Assembly: GCF_000703085.1 (NCBI RefSeq)
Contig: NZ_JNLL01000002.1
Coordinates: 62,001-126,000, forward strand
DNA length: 64,000 bases
Direction of reading: 5' to 3'
Origin: Persephonella sp. KM09-Lau-8
Lineage (GTDB): Bacteria > Aquificota > Aquificia > Aquificales > Hydrogenothermaceae
Shown: positions 21,873-30,450 of the stretch, one piece after another
How the letters are laid out: the number at the start of each line of letters is the position of its first letter
How positions within the stretch are numbered: position 1 is the stretch's first letter
Position numbers and translations under genes: made by a program
Notes under the pieces: generated by a model
Databases searched by the model: none
Seen by the model: only the letters and a program-made list of their open reading frames with translations
What the model was told of the DNA's origin: nothing

Positions 21873-22289
21873 TTACTGCTTGTAATTTATTTTTTTCAAT
21901 ATCAAATCTCTTATATCTTTAATGTCCTTTTTATCCAAACAAAAGGATTGCTTTATTATGCTCTCTTTATTCATGTATAAACATCTGAGAAGTTCCTGTC
22001 TGTCATCTGCTTTCTCAATTGCCTGCAAAATGGAAGTTTCTAAAAAATTTATTTCTTCTTCAACTTGAGGATACTCTTTTTTATAAAACTCGGAAAGGTC
22101 TATAACCATATTTACAGCATCTTCTTTTAGTTCTCCTTCTCGATAACTTTTAAAGACCCAAAGACCTCCAATTATCAAAGATATAAAAGCTAACAACTGG
22201 ATAAAAAAGATTAAAATATCCAAATCAACGAATCCTTTTTCCCTATTTGAGAACTTTCCATTCTCTAAGGACCTTGATAACTTTCTCAT
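21873..22289 (-). CDS. single-pass membrane protein
   Basis: 138 residues. One membrane segment (about 28-48, LIFFIQLLAFISLIIGGLWVF) with a charged helical C-terminal domain that probably faces the periplasm; two Cys near 103 and 117. GGAGG lies before the ATG. It overlaps the transglycosylase gene by 47 bp, so the two are translated together. Probably a conjugation accessory protein. Confidence 0.5.
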   Translation of the reverse strand: MRKLSRSLENGKFSNREKGFVDLDILIFFIQLLAFISLIIGGLWVFKSYREGELKEDAVNMVIDLSEFYKKEYPQVEEEINFLETSILQAIEKADDRQELLRCLYMNKESIIKQSFCLDKKDIKDIRDLILKKINYKQ

Positions 22290-22749
22290 AATAATCTCTC
22301 CTCCCGTTGTAAGAAGATATTGCCTTCCATGTATATCCTTTTCTTAAAATTTTCCTCTTTAATATATACGCTGCAACCTCTATATTGTTCTTGGGATTTA
22401 AAAGAGCTTCAGGAGGAATCTTTAAAGCTCTCATCTCAGCCCGACTAATTTGACAAAGCCCTACATCAAAATTAAAATCTTCAGAAAGAGTTTTTAATCT
22501 GGAAAGTATAATCTTGGCTTCAGTTCTGGATTTCGGAAAATAACTTTTTATTACCTTTCCTTTTCTGCTTAATCCAATAGCATATGGATTTAACCCTGTT
22601 TCCACATAACAAATAGCTTTTAAAACCTTTGAATTCAAACCGTATTTGATAGAGCTTTTCCTAAAAAAAGAATCATACGGAGTCTGAGGTTCCTGTGCAT
22701 AAGACAACAAAAATACTCCAAGAAGCAAAAAGAACATTAAAGCTCTCAT
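22243..22749 (-). CDS. lytic transglycosylase (VirB1/P19-like)
   Basis: 168 residues with signal peptide (LMFFLLLGVFLLSYAQ) and an SLT-type lysozyme fold: catalytic Glu in CYVETGLNPYAIG near residue 46, FDVGLCQISR, NPKNNIEVAAYIL and AISSYNGRRDYYEKV. Such enzymes open peptidoglycan locally so that the secretion channel can cross the wall. It reads toward the partition locus and is separate from the main tra operons. Confidence 0.85.
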   Translation of the reverse strand: MRALMFFLLLGVFLLSYAQEPQTPYDSFFRKSSIKYGLNSKVLKAICYVETGLNPYAIGLSRKGKVIKSYFPKSRTEAKIILSRLKTLSEDFNFDVGLCQISRAEMRALKIPPEALLNPKNNIEVAAYILKRKILRKGYTWKAISSYNGRRDYYEKVIKVLREWKVLK

Positions 22750-22869
22750 AATAGTATCATTTTATCCTAAAAACAAAACTGATTTTTTCTCTGTTTAATC
22801 GGTTCTTTGATAAAGCTTTCCTTGCTAATATGTTAAAATAACACGAAAAGCTAAATGAGAGGTATAAAA

Positions 22870-23241
22870 TTGAGGAAACCTTTTTTAAAAGGATTGGCTG
22901 CTCTGATTTTATCTGTTAGCTCTTTTGCACAGGATAACTCTATAGAAAACTATGCATCCCAAAAATGCGATACCATTGGAAGAATACTCGTAAAATGTAT
23001 GACATATGAAAACTGCCAGGATGCTCAAAATGAGCTGGCGTTCGCACTTTCTCGAGCTGCAGGGATGAGCCTGGAGGAAAAAAGAACTTTAATAAATTTC
23101 TGCGGTATAGAATGCAGAAAAATAAAATCAATTCCAAAAAATCAAAGACCTGCAGCTATGCAGGGAGAGTATAATGCAATATTTAAAAAATGTTATGAAA
23201 CTGAACTAAACATATACAGGAAAAACCCAGAAATAAGATGA
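22870..23241 (+). CDS. secreted Cys-containing protein
   Basis: 123 residues if started at TTG 22870, preferred over ATG 22855 because GAGAGGT lies 6 bp before it. The signal peptide MRKPFLKGLAALILSVSSFA is clean. The mature part has six Cys (CDTIG, VKCMTYENC, FCGIEC, KCY), suggesting disulfides; a DsbC-like gene lies in the same operon. No family recognised. Confidence 0.55.
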   Translation: MRKPFLKGLAALILSVSSFAQDNSIENYASQKCDTIGRILVKCMTYENCQDAQNELAFALSRAAGMSLEEKRTLINFCGIECRKIKSIPKNQRPAAMQGEYNAIFKKCYETELNIYRKNPEIR

Positions 23242-23876
23242 AGAAAAGGGAAAGAGAAAAACTGGCTTATAAAACAATTGAGGAATTAATCAAGCAAGGG
23301 GTAAAAATAGAGGATATTTCCAGTGCCTTAGAAAAACTACAAAGAAAAGAAAAAAGAAAAAATAAAGAACTGCAAATGCGAGAGTATATATTCTCTGTTG
23401 CTTTATCCCACTATAGAAGAACTGGAGAGAGAATAGAAACTAATAGGATTATCTACTTTCTGGAAAAATTCTGGGGGTTCAATCCTACTACAATGAAGAA
23501 AAAGAAGGAAACTATAAAAATAATAAATGAAGAAATAGGCAAAGCTAAAAATAGATATTATTACGAAAGGAAAAAAGAAAAGAAACTAAAAAAAGAAATT
23601 CTTGAATTTATAGAAAAACAGGTGGCAGATAAAAACCTTTCACCAACAACGGCAGAATATATCTGCAGTAGATTTCTAAAAGAAAGCCCTAAGTTTGAAA
23701 ACGGGGAAAGCATTGAAAATAATACATTTGCTCTGTTTATTACCCTTGACAAAATAGGAAAACTAAATAGGCTAATAAATAGCTACATGGAAGAGATAAA
23801 AACAAGAATTGGTGATAAGGAAAAAATATCAGATAAAGAATTTTTATTGATAGTAAAAGAAGGAGATGCGCTATGA
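23238..23876 (+). CDS. charged helical hypothetical protein
   Basis: 212 residues, overlapping the previous stop (ATGA). Lys/Glu-rich, probably coiled coil at 35-55 and 100-125 (YYERKKEKKLKKEILEFIE). No signal peptide or membrane segment, no recognised family. Coupled to its neighbours on both sides by 4-bp overlaps. Confidence 0.5.
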   Translation: MKKREREKLAYKTIEELIKQGVKIEDISSALEKLQRKEKRKNKELQMREYIFSVALSHYRRTGERIETNRIIYFLEKFWGFNPTTMKKKKETIKIINEEIGKAKNRYYYERKKEKKLKKEILEFIEKQVADKNLSPTTAEYICSRFLKESPKFENGESIENNTFALFITLDKIGKLNRLINSYMEEIKTRIGDKEKISDKEFLLIVKEGDAL

Positions 23877-23974
23877 AAATCTGGAAAGAAATATTTGGAA
23901 ACAATAATGCTGAAGAGGGGCCTATTCCTATTATATGCTGCTACAAAGATTACTTGGAACTTGTAAAGAAATAA
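23873..23974 (+). CDS. 33-residue peptide
   Basis: MKIWKEIFGNNNAEEGPIPI with CC near residue 22. It starts by ATGA overlap with the previous gene, and an AGGAG lies 8 bp upstream. Its tight coupling suggests it is translated. Confidence 0.4.
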   Translation: MKIWKEIFGNNNAEEGPIPIICCYKDYLELVKK

Positions 23975-23992
23975 AGGAAAAGGAAATTTACC

Positions 23993-24688
23993 ATGAAAAA
24001 AATAGTAATAGGATTACTTACAGCTGCATCTTTCGTATACGCTACAGATGTAAAACAGGAAATAAAAGAAAAAATAGAAAAAGCCTTTCCGGGAGTTAAA
24101 GTAAAATCTGTTGAAAAATCTCCAGTCAAATGCCTGTATGAAGTTATCACTGAAGACGGCAGAATAGCTTATACAGATGGGAAACATTTAATACCATCTC
24201 ATATTTTTACGCTTAACGGAGTTGATTTAACACAGGCAAAACTGGACAAAATGTCAGCTAAACTTATAGAAAAAACTGATCTATCTAAAGCACTAAAAAT
24301 AGGAAACGGAAAGACCGTTGTGGTTGAGGTTATGGATCCAGAATGTCCTTACTGCCACAAAGCAGAAAAATTTTTCCATAATAAGGATGTGACAAGATAC
24401 ATATTCTTCATGCCTCTTGCATTTCACAAAAATGCAAGGGCTTTGTCCGAGCATATTTTGTGCTCAGATAACCCGGAAAAAGAATACAAAAAAGTAATGA
24501 AAGGAGACTTTAACCTTAAAAACTTGAAATCATGCAAAAAAGGTAAAGAAAAGCTCAAAGAAATGGAAAAAGAGGTTAGGAAGCTGGGCGTGAGAGGAAC
24601 ACCAGCATTCTGGATAAAAACAGATAAAGGTTGGAAAAAGATTAGCGGTGCAAATCCGGTAATAGAAAAAATACTAAAAAATAAATAA
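23993..24688 (+). CDS. DsbC-like disulfide isomerase
   Basis: 231 residues: signal peptide (VIGLLTAASFVYA), an N-terminal dimerisation-like region, then a thioredoxin domain with CPYC near residue 117 (VMDPECPYCHKAEKFF) and a cis-Pro loop RGTPAF near 207. DsbC enzymes reshuffle wrong disulfides in the periplasm. F-type plasmids often carry one for Cys-rich TraN, TraU and TraH, all encoded here. Confidence 0.85.
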   Translation: MKKIVIGLLTAASFVYATDVKQEIKEKIEKAFPGVKVKSVEKSPVKCLYEVITEDGRIAYTDGKHLIPSHIFTLNGVDLTQAKLDKMSAKLIEKTDLSKALKIGNGKTVVVEVMDPECPYCHKAEKFFHNKDVTRYIFFMPLAFHKNARALSEHILCSDNPEKEYKKVMKGDFNLKNLKSCKKGKEKLKEMEKEVRKLGVRGTPAFWIKTDKGWKKISGANPVIEKILKNK

Positions 24689-24699
24689 AGGGGGCCATC

Positions 24700-25185
24700 A
24701 TGAAAGAAGCAATAGCAAGCACGATTTGGAAGAAGATTCTTAACAGAATTCCCGAAGAAAAAGCAGATACATTTAACGTGCAGCTTCTTGCTACGGTAGA
24801 GCTGGAAAATATGAAACTGCCGTTTGAACTAAAAAGAAAAGTGATGGAAGACTTGGTGGAAAAAGCAATAAATCTTCAATTAAAGCTTAAGTACAAAAGA
24901 ATGGTAGAGAGAGCTCAAAAGGAGCCATACGTAACCCTTTCCCAGGCAACAATACAGATGATGGAAGAAGAATTTAATAAAAAGCAAGAAATAGAAGAAA
25001 TCTTTGAATGCTACTTAAATAAACTGGAAGAAGGAATGGAACTAACAGAAGAAGAAATTGCAGAAATAGAACAAGAAATAGAAGACATGGATGAAATTCA
25101 GCCTATTAACGGCTTTGATAATTTTGAAGATTCTGAGGAAAATGAAGGGTATAATTTTGATTTTGATGATGAACCACCTTTTTAG
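24700..25185 (+). CDS. acidic protein with SSB-like C-terminal tip
   Basis: 161 residues, ATG after GGGGGCC. Helical N-terminal two thirds, then a very acidic stretch and the end DFDDEPPF, which closely resembles the SSB tip (DDDIPF). It resembles the 8334-8711 protein in plan. The tip could compete for SSB-binding partners or bind SSB-recruited enzymes. That is inference; no family recognised. Confidence 0.5.
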   Translation: MKEAIASTIWKKILNRIPEEKADTFNVQLLATVELENMKLPFELKRKVMEDLVEKAINLQLKLKYKRMVERAQKEPYVTLSQATIQMMEEEFNKKQEIEEIFECYLNKLEEGMELTEEEIAEIEQEIEDMDEIQPINGFDNFEDSEENEGYNFDFDDEPPF

Positions 25186-25196
25186 GAGATAAGAAA

Positions 25197-26285
25197 ATGA
25201 ATATCTTAAGAGAGTATAAGCTTTCTGAAGAAGAAATAGAACAGCTACTAAAGGAAAAAGAAGAATTTTACATGCTTGAATATTTTGAAAATCTGGGCAA
25301 AAAAAAACTTGATCATATAATCAATTTGATAAAGGAAAACCCATGGATAATAGAGTCTTTCTGGATTAATAGCCCAAAATACAAAAGAAAACTTTTACTA
25401 TTAATTCCGGAAAAATCAGTAAAGGAAACAGAAAAAAGTATATCCTGGATATGTGAATATTCTAGATATAAAAAAACCTCACCAATCCTGGCTTATGGAT
25501 TTAAAAATACTTTTGTCCTAAGTTATCTAAATCTCCAAATAGAAGGTGGAAGGAAATTTGTCTTTCAAAAGAGGCTTGTCAAAAAACTCCCTTCAAAAAA
25601 GATAAAAACACTGTATTATCTTAGAAAGTATGAAACGATAGGCAACACCCCCGATCGCTTTAAAAAAGATATAGAAGACTTGCCTGTATACTTTAATCCA
25701 TTTTATGAACACTCTGCATTTTTATTTGAAGACACTACAAGAGCCCATGGATTTTTAAAAAGTATAAACGGAAAGATACCTTTTAAGAAAGAACTTCCAA
25801 AGGATATTTCCAAAGAAGAAAAAAGGGAATTAGAAAGAATATTTTCTAAAACAGGCAAAGAGTATCTAAAATACAAAGCACTATATAAAGAGGAAATAAG
25901 CGGAAATCAGGCTCTGGTAAAATCCCTGTATATAAATGAATTTTTTATACCTATAGCAATTTTCTTATCTGTTGTTGGATTTTTATTTGTATTTTTATAT
26001 GGAGAAGCTTTCTTTTACACAGTATTAGCCGCCGTTTCAACAATCTTTTCCATAAACGCATTATACAGTCTTTTAAAAGAAAAAATTTATCAAAAATTCC
26101 CTAAGCCGTTTATAGCATTTCCAATGTGGAAGATAAAATTTAAAGGGAAAAAGCTACCATTCGACTATATAAAAAGAGAAGGAATTGAATGTATCTATAC
26201 ATACATAAAAACTAAAGAAAAATATCCAAAATTAGAGGAGATCTACATCCAAAAAGAAATTGAAAAAATCCATGCCGAATGCTAA
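25197..26285 (+). CDS. membrane protein of unknown function
   Basis: 362 residues, AGGAG before the ATG. The N-terminal 240 residues are charged and cytosolic-looking. Two membrane helices (about 247-265 and 270-290, IPIAIFLSVVGFLFVFLYG) are followed by a basic domain with PFIAFPMWKIKFKGKKLPF. No family recognised. It is the last gene of the 22870-26285 operon and meets the minus-strand gene end-to-end with 2 bp between. Confidence 0.5.
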   Translation: MNILREYKLSEEEIEQLLKEKEEFYMLEYFENLGKKKLDHIINLIKENPWIIESFWINSPKYKRKLLLLIPEKSVKETEKSISWICEYSRYKKTSPILAYGFKNTFVLSYLNLQIEGGRKFVFQKRLVKKLPSKKIKTLYYLRKYETIGNTPDRFKKDIEDLPVYFNPFYEHSAFLFEDTTRAHGFLKSINGKIPFKKELPKDISKEEKRELERIFSKTGKEYLKYKALYKEEISGNQALVKSLYINEFFIPIAIFLSVVGFLFVFLYGEAFFYTVLAAVSTIFSINALYSLLKEKIYQKFPKPFIAFPMWKIKFKGKKLPFDYIKREGIECIYTYIKTKEKYPKLEEIYIQKEIEKIHAEC

Positions 26286-26287
26286 TA

Positions 26288-26731
26288 CTAACCTGCATCT
26301 ATATGATTTAAAATCTCCTCTATTTCATCCATAGATAACCCTTTCTCTTTTAACTTCTCGATAACAGACTCTAATCTTTTTTCTTTTTCCCTGGATTTTT
26401 GTATTGAACTCAAAAACGCCTGGAACTCCTCGATCTCTTTCGCATCAAAAGAAAATCTGGCAACTTCTTTAGCATATAAAACACCATCTGGTTCTTCTAA
26501 AGCTACTGCAACTATAAACAAAGGATTCTCAATAACATATTCTAAAGCTGAACTATCTAAAACAACTCTATAAATGTCATCCAATAAAAAACAAGAATAC
26601 CCATCATCAAAAGTAAAAAAAGAAACCTTGGAAAACTGACCAAAAGAACCTGGTGGAAAAACACACATCAAAGAGTCGTTAAGTTGTACAAGTCTACCAT
26701 CTATATACTCGAAAACTTCTTTTTTTTCCAT
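26288..26731 (-). CDS. hypothetical protein downstream of traG
   Basis: 147 residues. Beta-rich N-terminal domain (EYIDGRLVQLNDSLMCVFPPG) and a C-terminal coiled coil (KSREKEKRLESVIEKLKEKG). No signal peptide. It lies 35 bp after traG on the same strand; a CTCTAT/ATAGAG hairpin sits between them. Possibly the last gene of the traWUHG unit. Confidence 0.5.
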   Translation of the reverse strand: MEKKEVFEYIDGRLVQLNDSLMCVFPPGSFGQFSKVSFFTFDDGYSCFLLDDIYRVVLDSSALEYVIENPLFIVAVALEEPDGVLYAKEVARFSFDAKEIEEFQAFLSSIQKSREKEKRLESVIEKLKEKGLSMDEIEEILNHIDAG

Positions 26732-26766
26732 CTATTACACCTCTATTTTTTTATAGAGTTTAGAAT

Positions 26767-29700
26767 TTACTGAATCTTGTTTGTATTCTTATAGGTTTCA
26801 AATTTCAGCTCCCCTGTTTTGGGATCTCTATAACTCCTTACCTCGTCATATTCTGGACCAGCAGTGCTATCTGGGAAAAATAAAATGTCTCCTATTGGAT
26901 TTGCTATAGGCCTCACAACCTCACCTAAAACCCTAAATACTCTTCCTGCTCCCTCAACAACACCATCTAAGACTCTATTAAATATCGCCCTGTTACGAGA
27001 AAAGCCATCTAAAACGGCTTCATCTGCATGAGCTGCTATATCTAAAGCTCGTTGTTCCATTTTTGATAGTCTTCCTGAACTCGCTATATGCTCCCTGGTA
27101 AAATTCAATATTTCTCTACTACGTTCTGCCAATTCATTACGAAGTATATTTCTTCTTTCTACGGCATCAGCAAAACGATTTGCTTCACCAAGAATATTTT
27201 CATTAATCTTTTTATCGCCAAATAACTTTTGAGCTCTTTCCCTGATTTCTTGAGGACTCATCCTTTCTATATCATCTCCAAAAAACTCTCTTAAAGAAGA
27301 CAGTCTATTATTAATAGAATCTTCAACTCTTTCTAAATCTTGAGCAATTCTGTCCCTTGCATTAACCATATTTCTAAATTGCCTATAATGAGCATCACTA
27401 ACTTTTCCTTGTCTACGTAATCTTTCAACAGCTTCTTCCGTTTGAGATGTGTTTAAAATTCTTGAAAATCTATAACCTCCTTTTGCAGCATCAGCTATTT
27501 TTCTAGCTACAAACTCAATAGCTTTAACTCCATAGCGTAAAGCTAAACCACCTAAGCTATGCATTAAACCAAAGTACTCGGCTTTCGTAAGCAAGTCTAT
27601 TGCTTCGTGTTCAGAGTAACCAAGACCCTGCAGTTCATCAACAATAGAATTTCTAAGTTGCTCTCTGGCAATTCCGGTTTTACCTGTAAACTTCTCTATA
27701 GCCATCGCAGCATCAAATTTCTCTTCCGGAGTCATACCCCCTATCTTGTCAAGCTTACCAAGAACCTGCTCAGTAGAAGCACCTTTCTGATATGCAAGGG
27801 CAGTTTGATAAAGTTCCAGAGCTTTATCCTCTCCATACCGTCTGCTAAGAGAACCCAGCATCTTGTAAAAACCGGCATAGTTTGACCCTTCTGATTGACC
27901 CATAATATCAGCTGCCTTAGCCCAAGCTTCAGACCTGCTCATTCCAGGATTGGCTTCCATTATCGCATTTGCAATAGTATCCATCTTAGACTTAAAGGTT
28001 TTCAAATCTACTATTCCTTTGGAACCAAGTAAACTTCCAAGAGCCTGAACACCCCCAAAAGCATTAACTTGCATAAGACCAGAAATACCAGAAGCCAGTT
28101 TTGATAGGTAATTGCCCTTATAAGCTTTTGCAAGAAGATCGTCTGTTATTAATCCTTTTTCATACGCTTTAGCTATAGCATCAGATTTTATTCCCTCAAA
28201 TCTACCTTCAAGAAGAGCCTTAGCGTTAATAGCCTTAACAACATCTCCACCAAAAGCTTCTTTGAATTGCTCCCATGTTTTAGCACCAGCAAACCTCTTC
28301 TCAGCATCAGCACGTGCCACCATCAATGCAGACCTTCTTATGTAATCCAGTCTCTCATTCTCAGAAAGATTAGCAAAATCTTTTCCCTCTCCTTGAGCTA
28401 AAGTTTTAGCAAGACCTAAAACTGATTCATTTCTAAGTAGGTTGTTGGCGTAAGCATACTCTTTAAATTTCTCAAAATCACCAAAAACCTCAGATTTAGC
28501 AAGAAGCTCTGCTGTATTAAACTGTTTACTTAGTTCTCCAATCTTAGTTTGGAAATCCTGATAAGCATTAATAGCCTGAGCATCCCCTTTTGCATAAGCA
28601 TTCATAAAATCATTGACATCTTTGAACCCTTTGAGAAGTCCCGATTTTATAGCAACTCCTATGTCTGATTTCACCCTGGAGAGCCAATCTACGTATTGCT
28701 GACTTTGTTGCATTTTCATAAAATCATCAAAACTTCCTTCTCCTCCACTCTCCTTCCATCTCTTAAAAGCATCCATGGCAGCCTGTGTTCCTGCCATAAG
28801 CTTTGTCCCTGAAACAAGCCCTGTAGATGAACCTTTAAAAGTATTTTCCATCATCTGATGTTCTATGGACTTTTGAGCTGCAGCTTGAATACCCCCGGGA
28901 AAAGCATTAGTAAAAGAGAGTCCTCTATTCTCACCGAACATCTTTTGCGTTGAGAAATAGGTAGACATAGCTTGTTGAGAAGCAAAAGTTCCCCCTCCAA
29001 ATTCTGCAACTACATTGGCTTCCCCAAGGGTTTTACCCGCAGCTGCAGGATCAACAGTCTTAGATGCAACTGAAGAACCAACTGCAGAAAACATTCCGGA
29101 AAAACTGGACGCAAGAGACGTTAATGCATATTCAGAGCCTTTTGCAAGAGCTAAAGCTAAAAATGGAACTGCAGCTGCAAACCATGAACCAATAGAAAGC
29201 AAAGCGGTTGCCTGTTCATATATACCTTCCATGTTTGCAAGGTTGTAACCACCTGTAGTAGCAGACAAAGACCTACTAAAAGCTTCAAATGTGTCAGAAA
29301 GTAAAATTGATATTACATAGTTCAAAACACTCATTATTGGTTCCCAAAGAGCTATCCACATAAACCAAAAAGCATAAGTATGTAAAAATCTCCATCTCAT
29401 AGGAGTCATCATTGTTATCAGAACAAATGGGAATAAAGCAAATAAAAGCATTGTTATTATAATCTTCAGGTAAGGAACAAGCTGACGGGCAACATCACCA
29501 GAAACCTGCCAGTTTTTAAAAGCAGTCAAAAGGGCTACTTTTGTTGCATAAGCAGAAGCATCTCCGCTAACACCTGACTCAAGAGCAGCATCCCTGAGTG
29601 CTTCCACAGTCATTCTGGCAAAAACAGTCTGCTTAAAAGCATCTTTTAAGTCTGTCCCCGGCTGAGATAGATAAGTATTGAAAACCTCTTGAACTTTTGT

Positions 29701-30441
29701 ATTGTTATCCGCAACTGGAACAAAAGCTGAAAAGGCCTGTAAAAAAGCACTATTTGAGTAATTGTCAAGCTGATTACCAATATTTTGATAAGCTTGATCA
29801 CAATTTATAACAACCCCTTCTGGATTGGTTCTACTATAATAAGTTGTCAAACCGTTTCTAACTGGATTCATATAAGCATATATATCTATGGCATACACTA
29901 AGTCCTCAAAGTTTTTGTTTTTGTAAACTACGTCATCAAAAAAACAGTCGTATATAAATCTTTTAATAGACCTCATTAAATAAGGGTCGGGAACTTTTGA
30001 CCTGGAAAGAGTATTAAAAACTAAAGGAGCATAATTATAGCCTGCATTTGAATAATTTATGTTATTTGGTATGGTATAGAAGGACTCAAAAAGATTAAGG
30101 ATTACCTTTTCACCGGTACTGAAAACCGAAGCGAGAAAAGCAAGCCCTACCGGAACATTATCAACAGTCCTGGCAGCTCCAGAAACATTGTCTATAATAT
30201 TAACAGAAGTAGTAATTCTCATGAAAGAAAAAATCAAAGCTATAGTCATCATATAAAATCCAAAACCCTTTAAGAGAGCTTCTCCATCAAAACGTAGAAG
30301 CATTTTTACTAATACAAGAGCAAGAGAAATAATAAAAACCAAAAGCAAAAGAGAATGAAAATCATTGCTCGTTATTAAAGAAGCAACGGCCTGGAGTATA
30401 GTAGCTACATGATCACTTGAACCCCAAACATATATATTCAT
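26767..30441 (-). CDS. traG: TraG-like mating-pair stabilisation protein
   Basis: 1224 residues, similar in size to long F-type TraG. The N-terminal half has several membrane segments in TraG_N order: LLLLVFIISLALVLVKMLL, a periplasmic stretch, then IIITMLLFALFPFVLITMM and a further helix near 430. From about 500 on it is a long helical Ala/Lys-rich domain. TraG works in pilus assembly (N-terminus) and mating-pair stabilisation (C-terminus). It starts 9 bp after traH. Confidence 0.85.
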   Translation of the reverse strand: MNIYVWGSSDHVATILQAVASLITSNDFHSLLLLVFIISLALVLVKMLLRFDGEALLKGFGFYMMTIALIFSFMRITTSVNIIDNVSGAARTVDNVPVGLAFLASVFSTGEKVILNLFESFYTIPNNINYSNAGYNYAPLVFNTLSRSKVPDPYLMRSIKRFIYDCFFDDVVYKNKNFEDLVYAIDIYAYMNPVRNGLTTYYSRTNPEGVVINCDQAYQNIGNQLDNYSNSAFLQAFSAFVPVADNNTKVQEVFNTYLSQPGTDLKDAFKQTVFARMTVEALRDAALESGVSGDASAYATKVALLTAFKNWQVSGDVARQLVPYLKIIITMLLFALFPFVLITMMTPMRWRFLHTYAFWFMWIALWEPIMSVLNYVISILLSDTFEAFSRSLSATTGGYNLANMEGIYEQATALLSIGSWFAAAVPFLALALAKGSEYALTSLASSFSGMFSAVGSSVASKTVDPAAAGKTLGEANVVAEFGGGTFASQQAMSTYFSTQKMFGENRGLSFTNAFPGGIQAAAQKSIEHQMMENTFKGSSTGLVSGTKLMAGTQAAMDAFKRWKESGGEGSFDDFMKMQQSQQYVDWLSRVKSDIGVAIKSGLLKGFKDVNDFMNAYAKGDAQAINAYQDFQTKIGELSKQFNTAELLAKSEVFGDFEKFKEYAYANNLLRNESVLGLAKTLAQGEGKDFANLSENERLDYIRRSALMVARADAEKRFAGAKTWEQFKEAFGGDVVKAINAKALLEGRFEGIKSDAIAKAYEKGLITDDLLAKAYKGNYLSKLASGISGLMQVNAFGGVQALGSLLGSKGIVDLKTFKSKMDTIANAIMEANPGMSRSEAWAKAADIMGQSEGSNYAGFYKMLGSLSRRYGEDKALELYQTALAYQKGASTEQVLGKLDKIGGMTPEEKFDAAMAIEKFTGKTGIAREQLRNSIVDELQGLGYSEHEAIDLLTKAEYFGLMHSLGGLALRYGVKAIEFVARKIADAAKGGYRFSRILNTSQTEEAVERLRRQGKVSDAHYRQFRNMVNARDRIAQDLERVEDSINNRLSSLREFFGDDIERMSPQEIRERAQKLFGDKKINENILGEANRFADAVERRNILRNELAERSREILNFTREHIASSGRLSKMEQRALDIAAHADEAVLDGFSRNRAIFNRVLDGVVEGAGRVFRVLGEVVRPIANPIGDILFFPDSTAGPEYDEVRSYRDPKTGELKFETYKNTNKIQ

Positions 30442-30450
30442 ATCAGCCCC

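Noticed and set aside
26741-26758. CTCTAT/ATAGAG hairpin after traG as terminator
   Set aside because: Short AT-rich stem with no clear T-run in the traG direction; too weak to list as a feature.
27607-29248. Plus-strand frames inside traG
   Set aside because: Shadows of a long, family-supported minus-strand gene.
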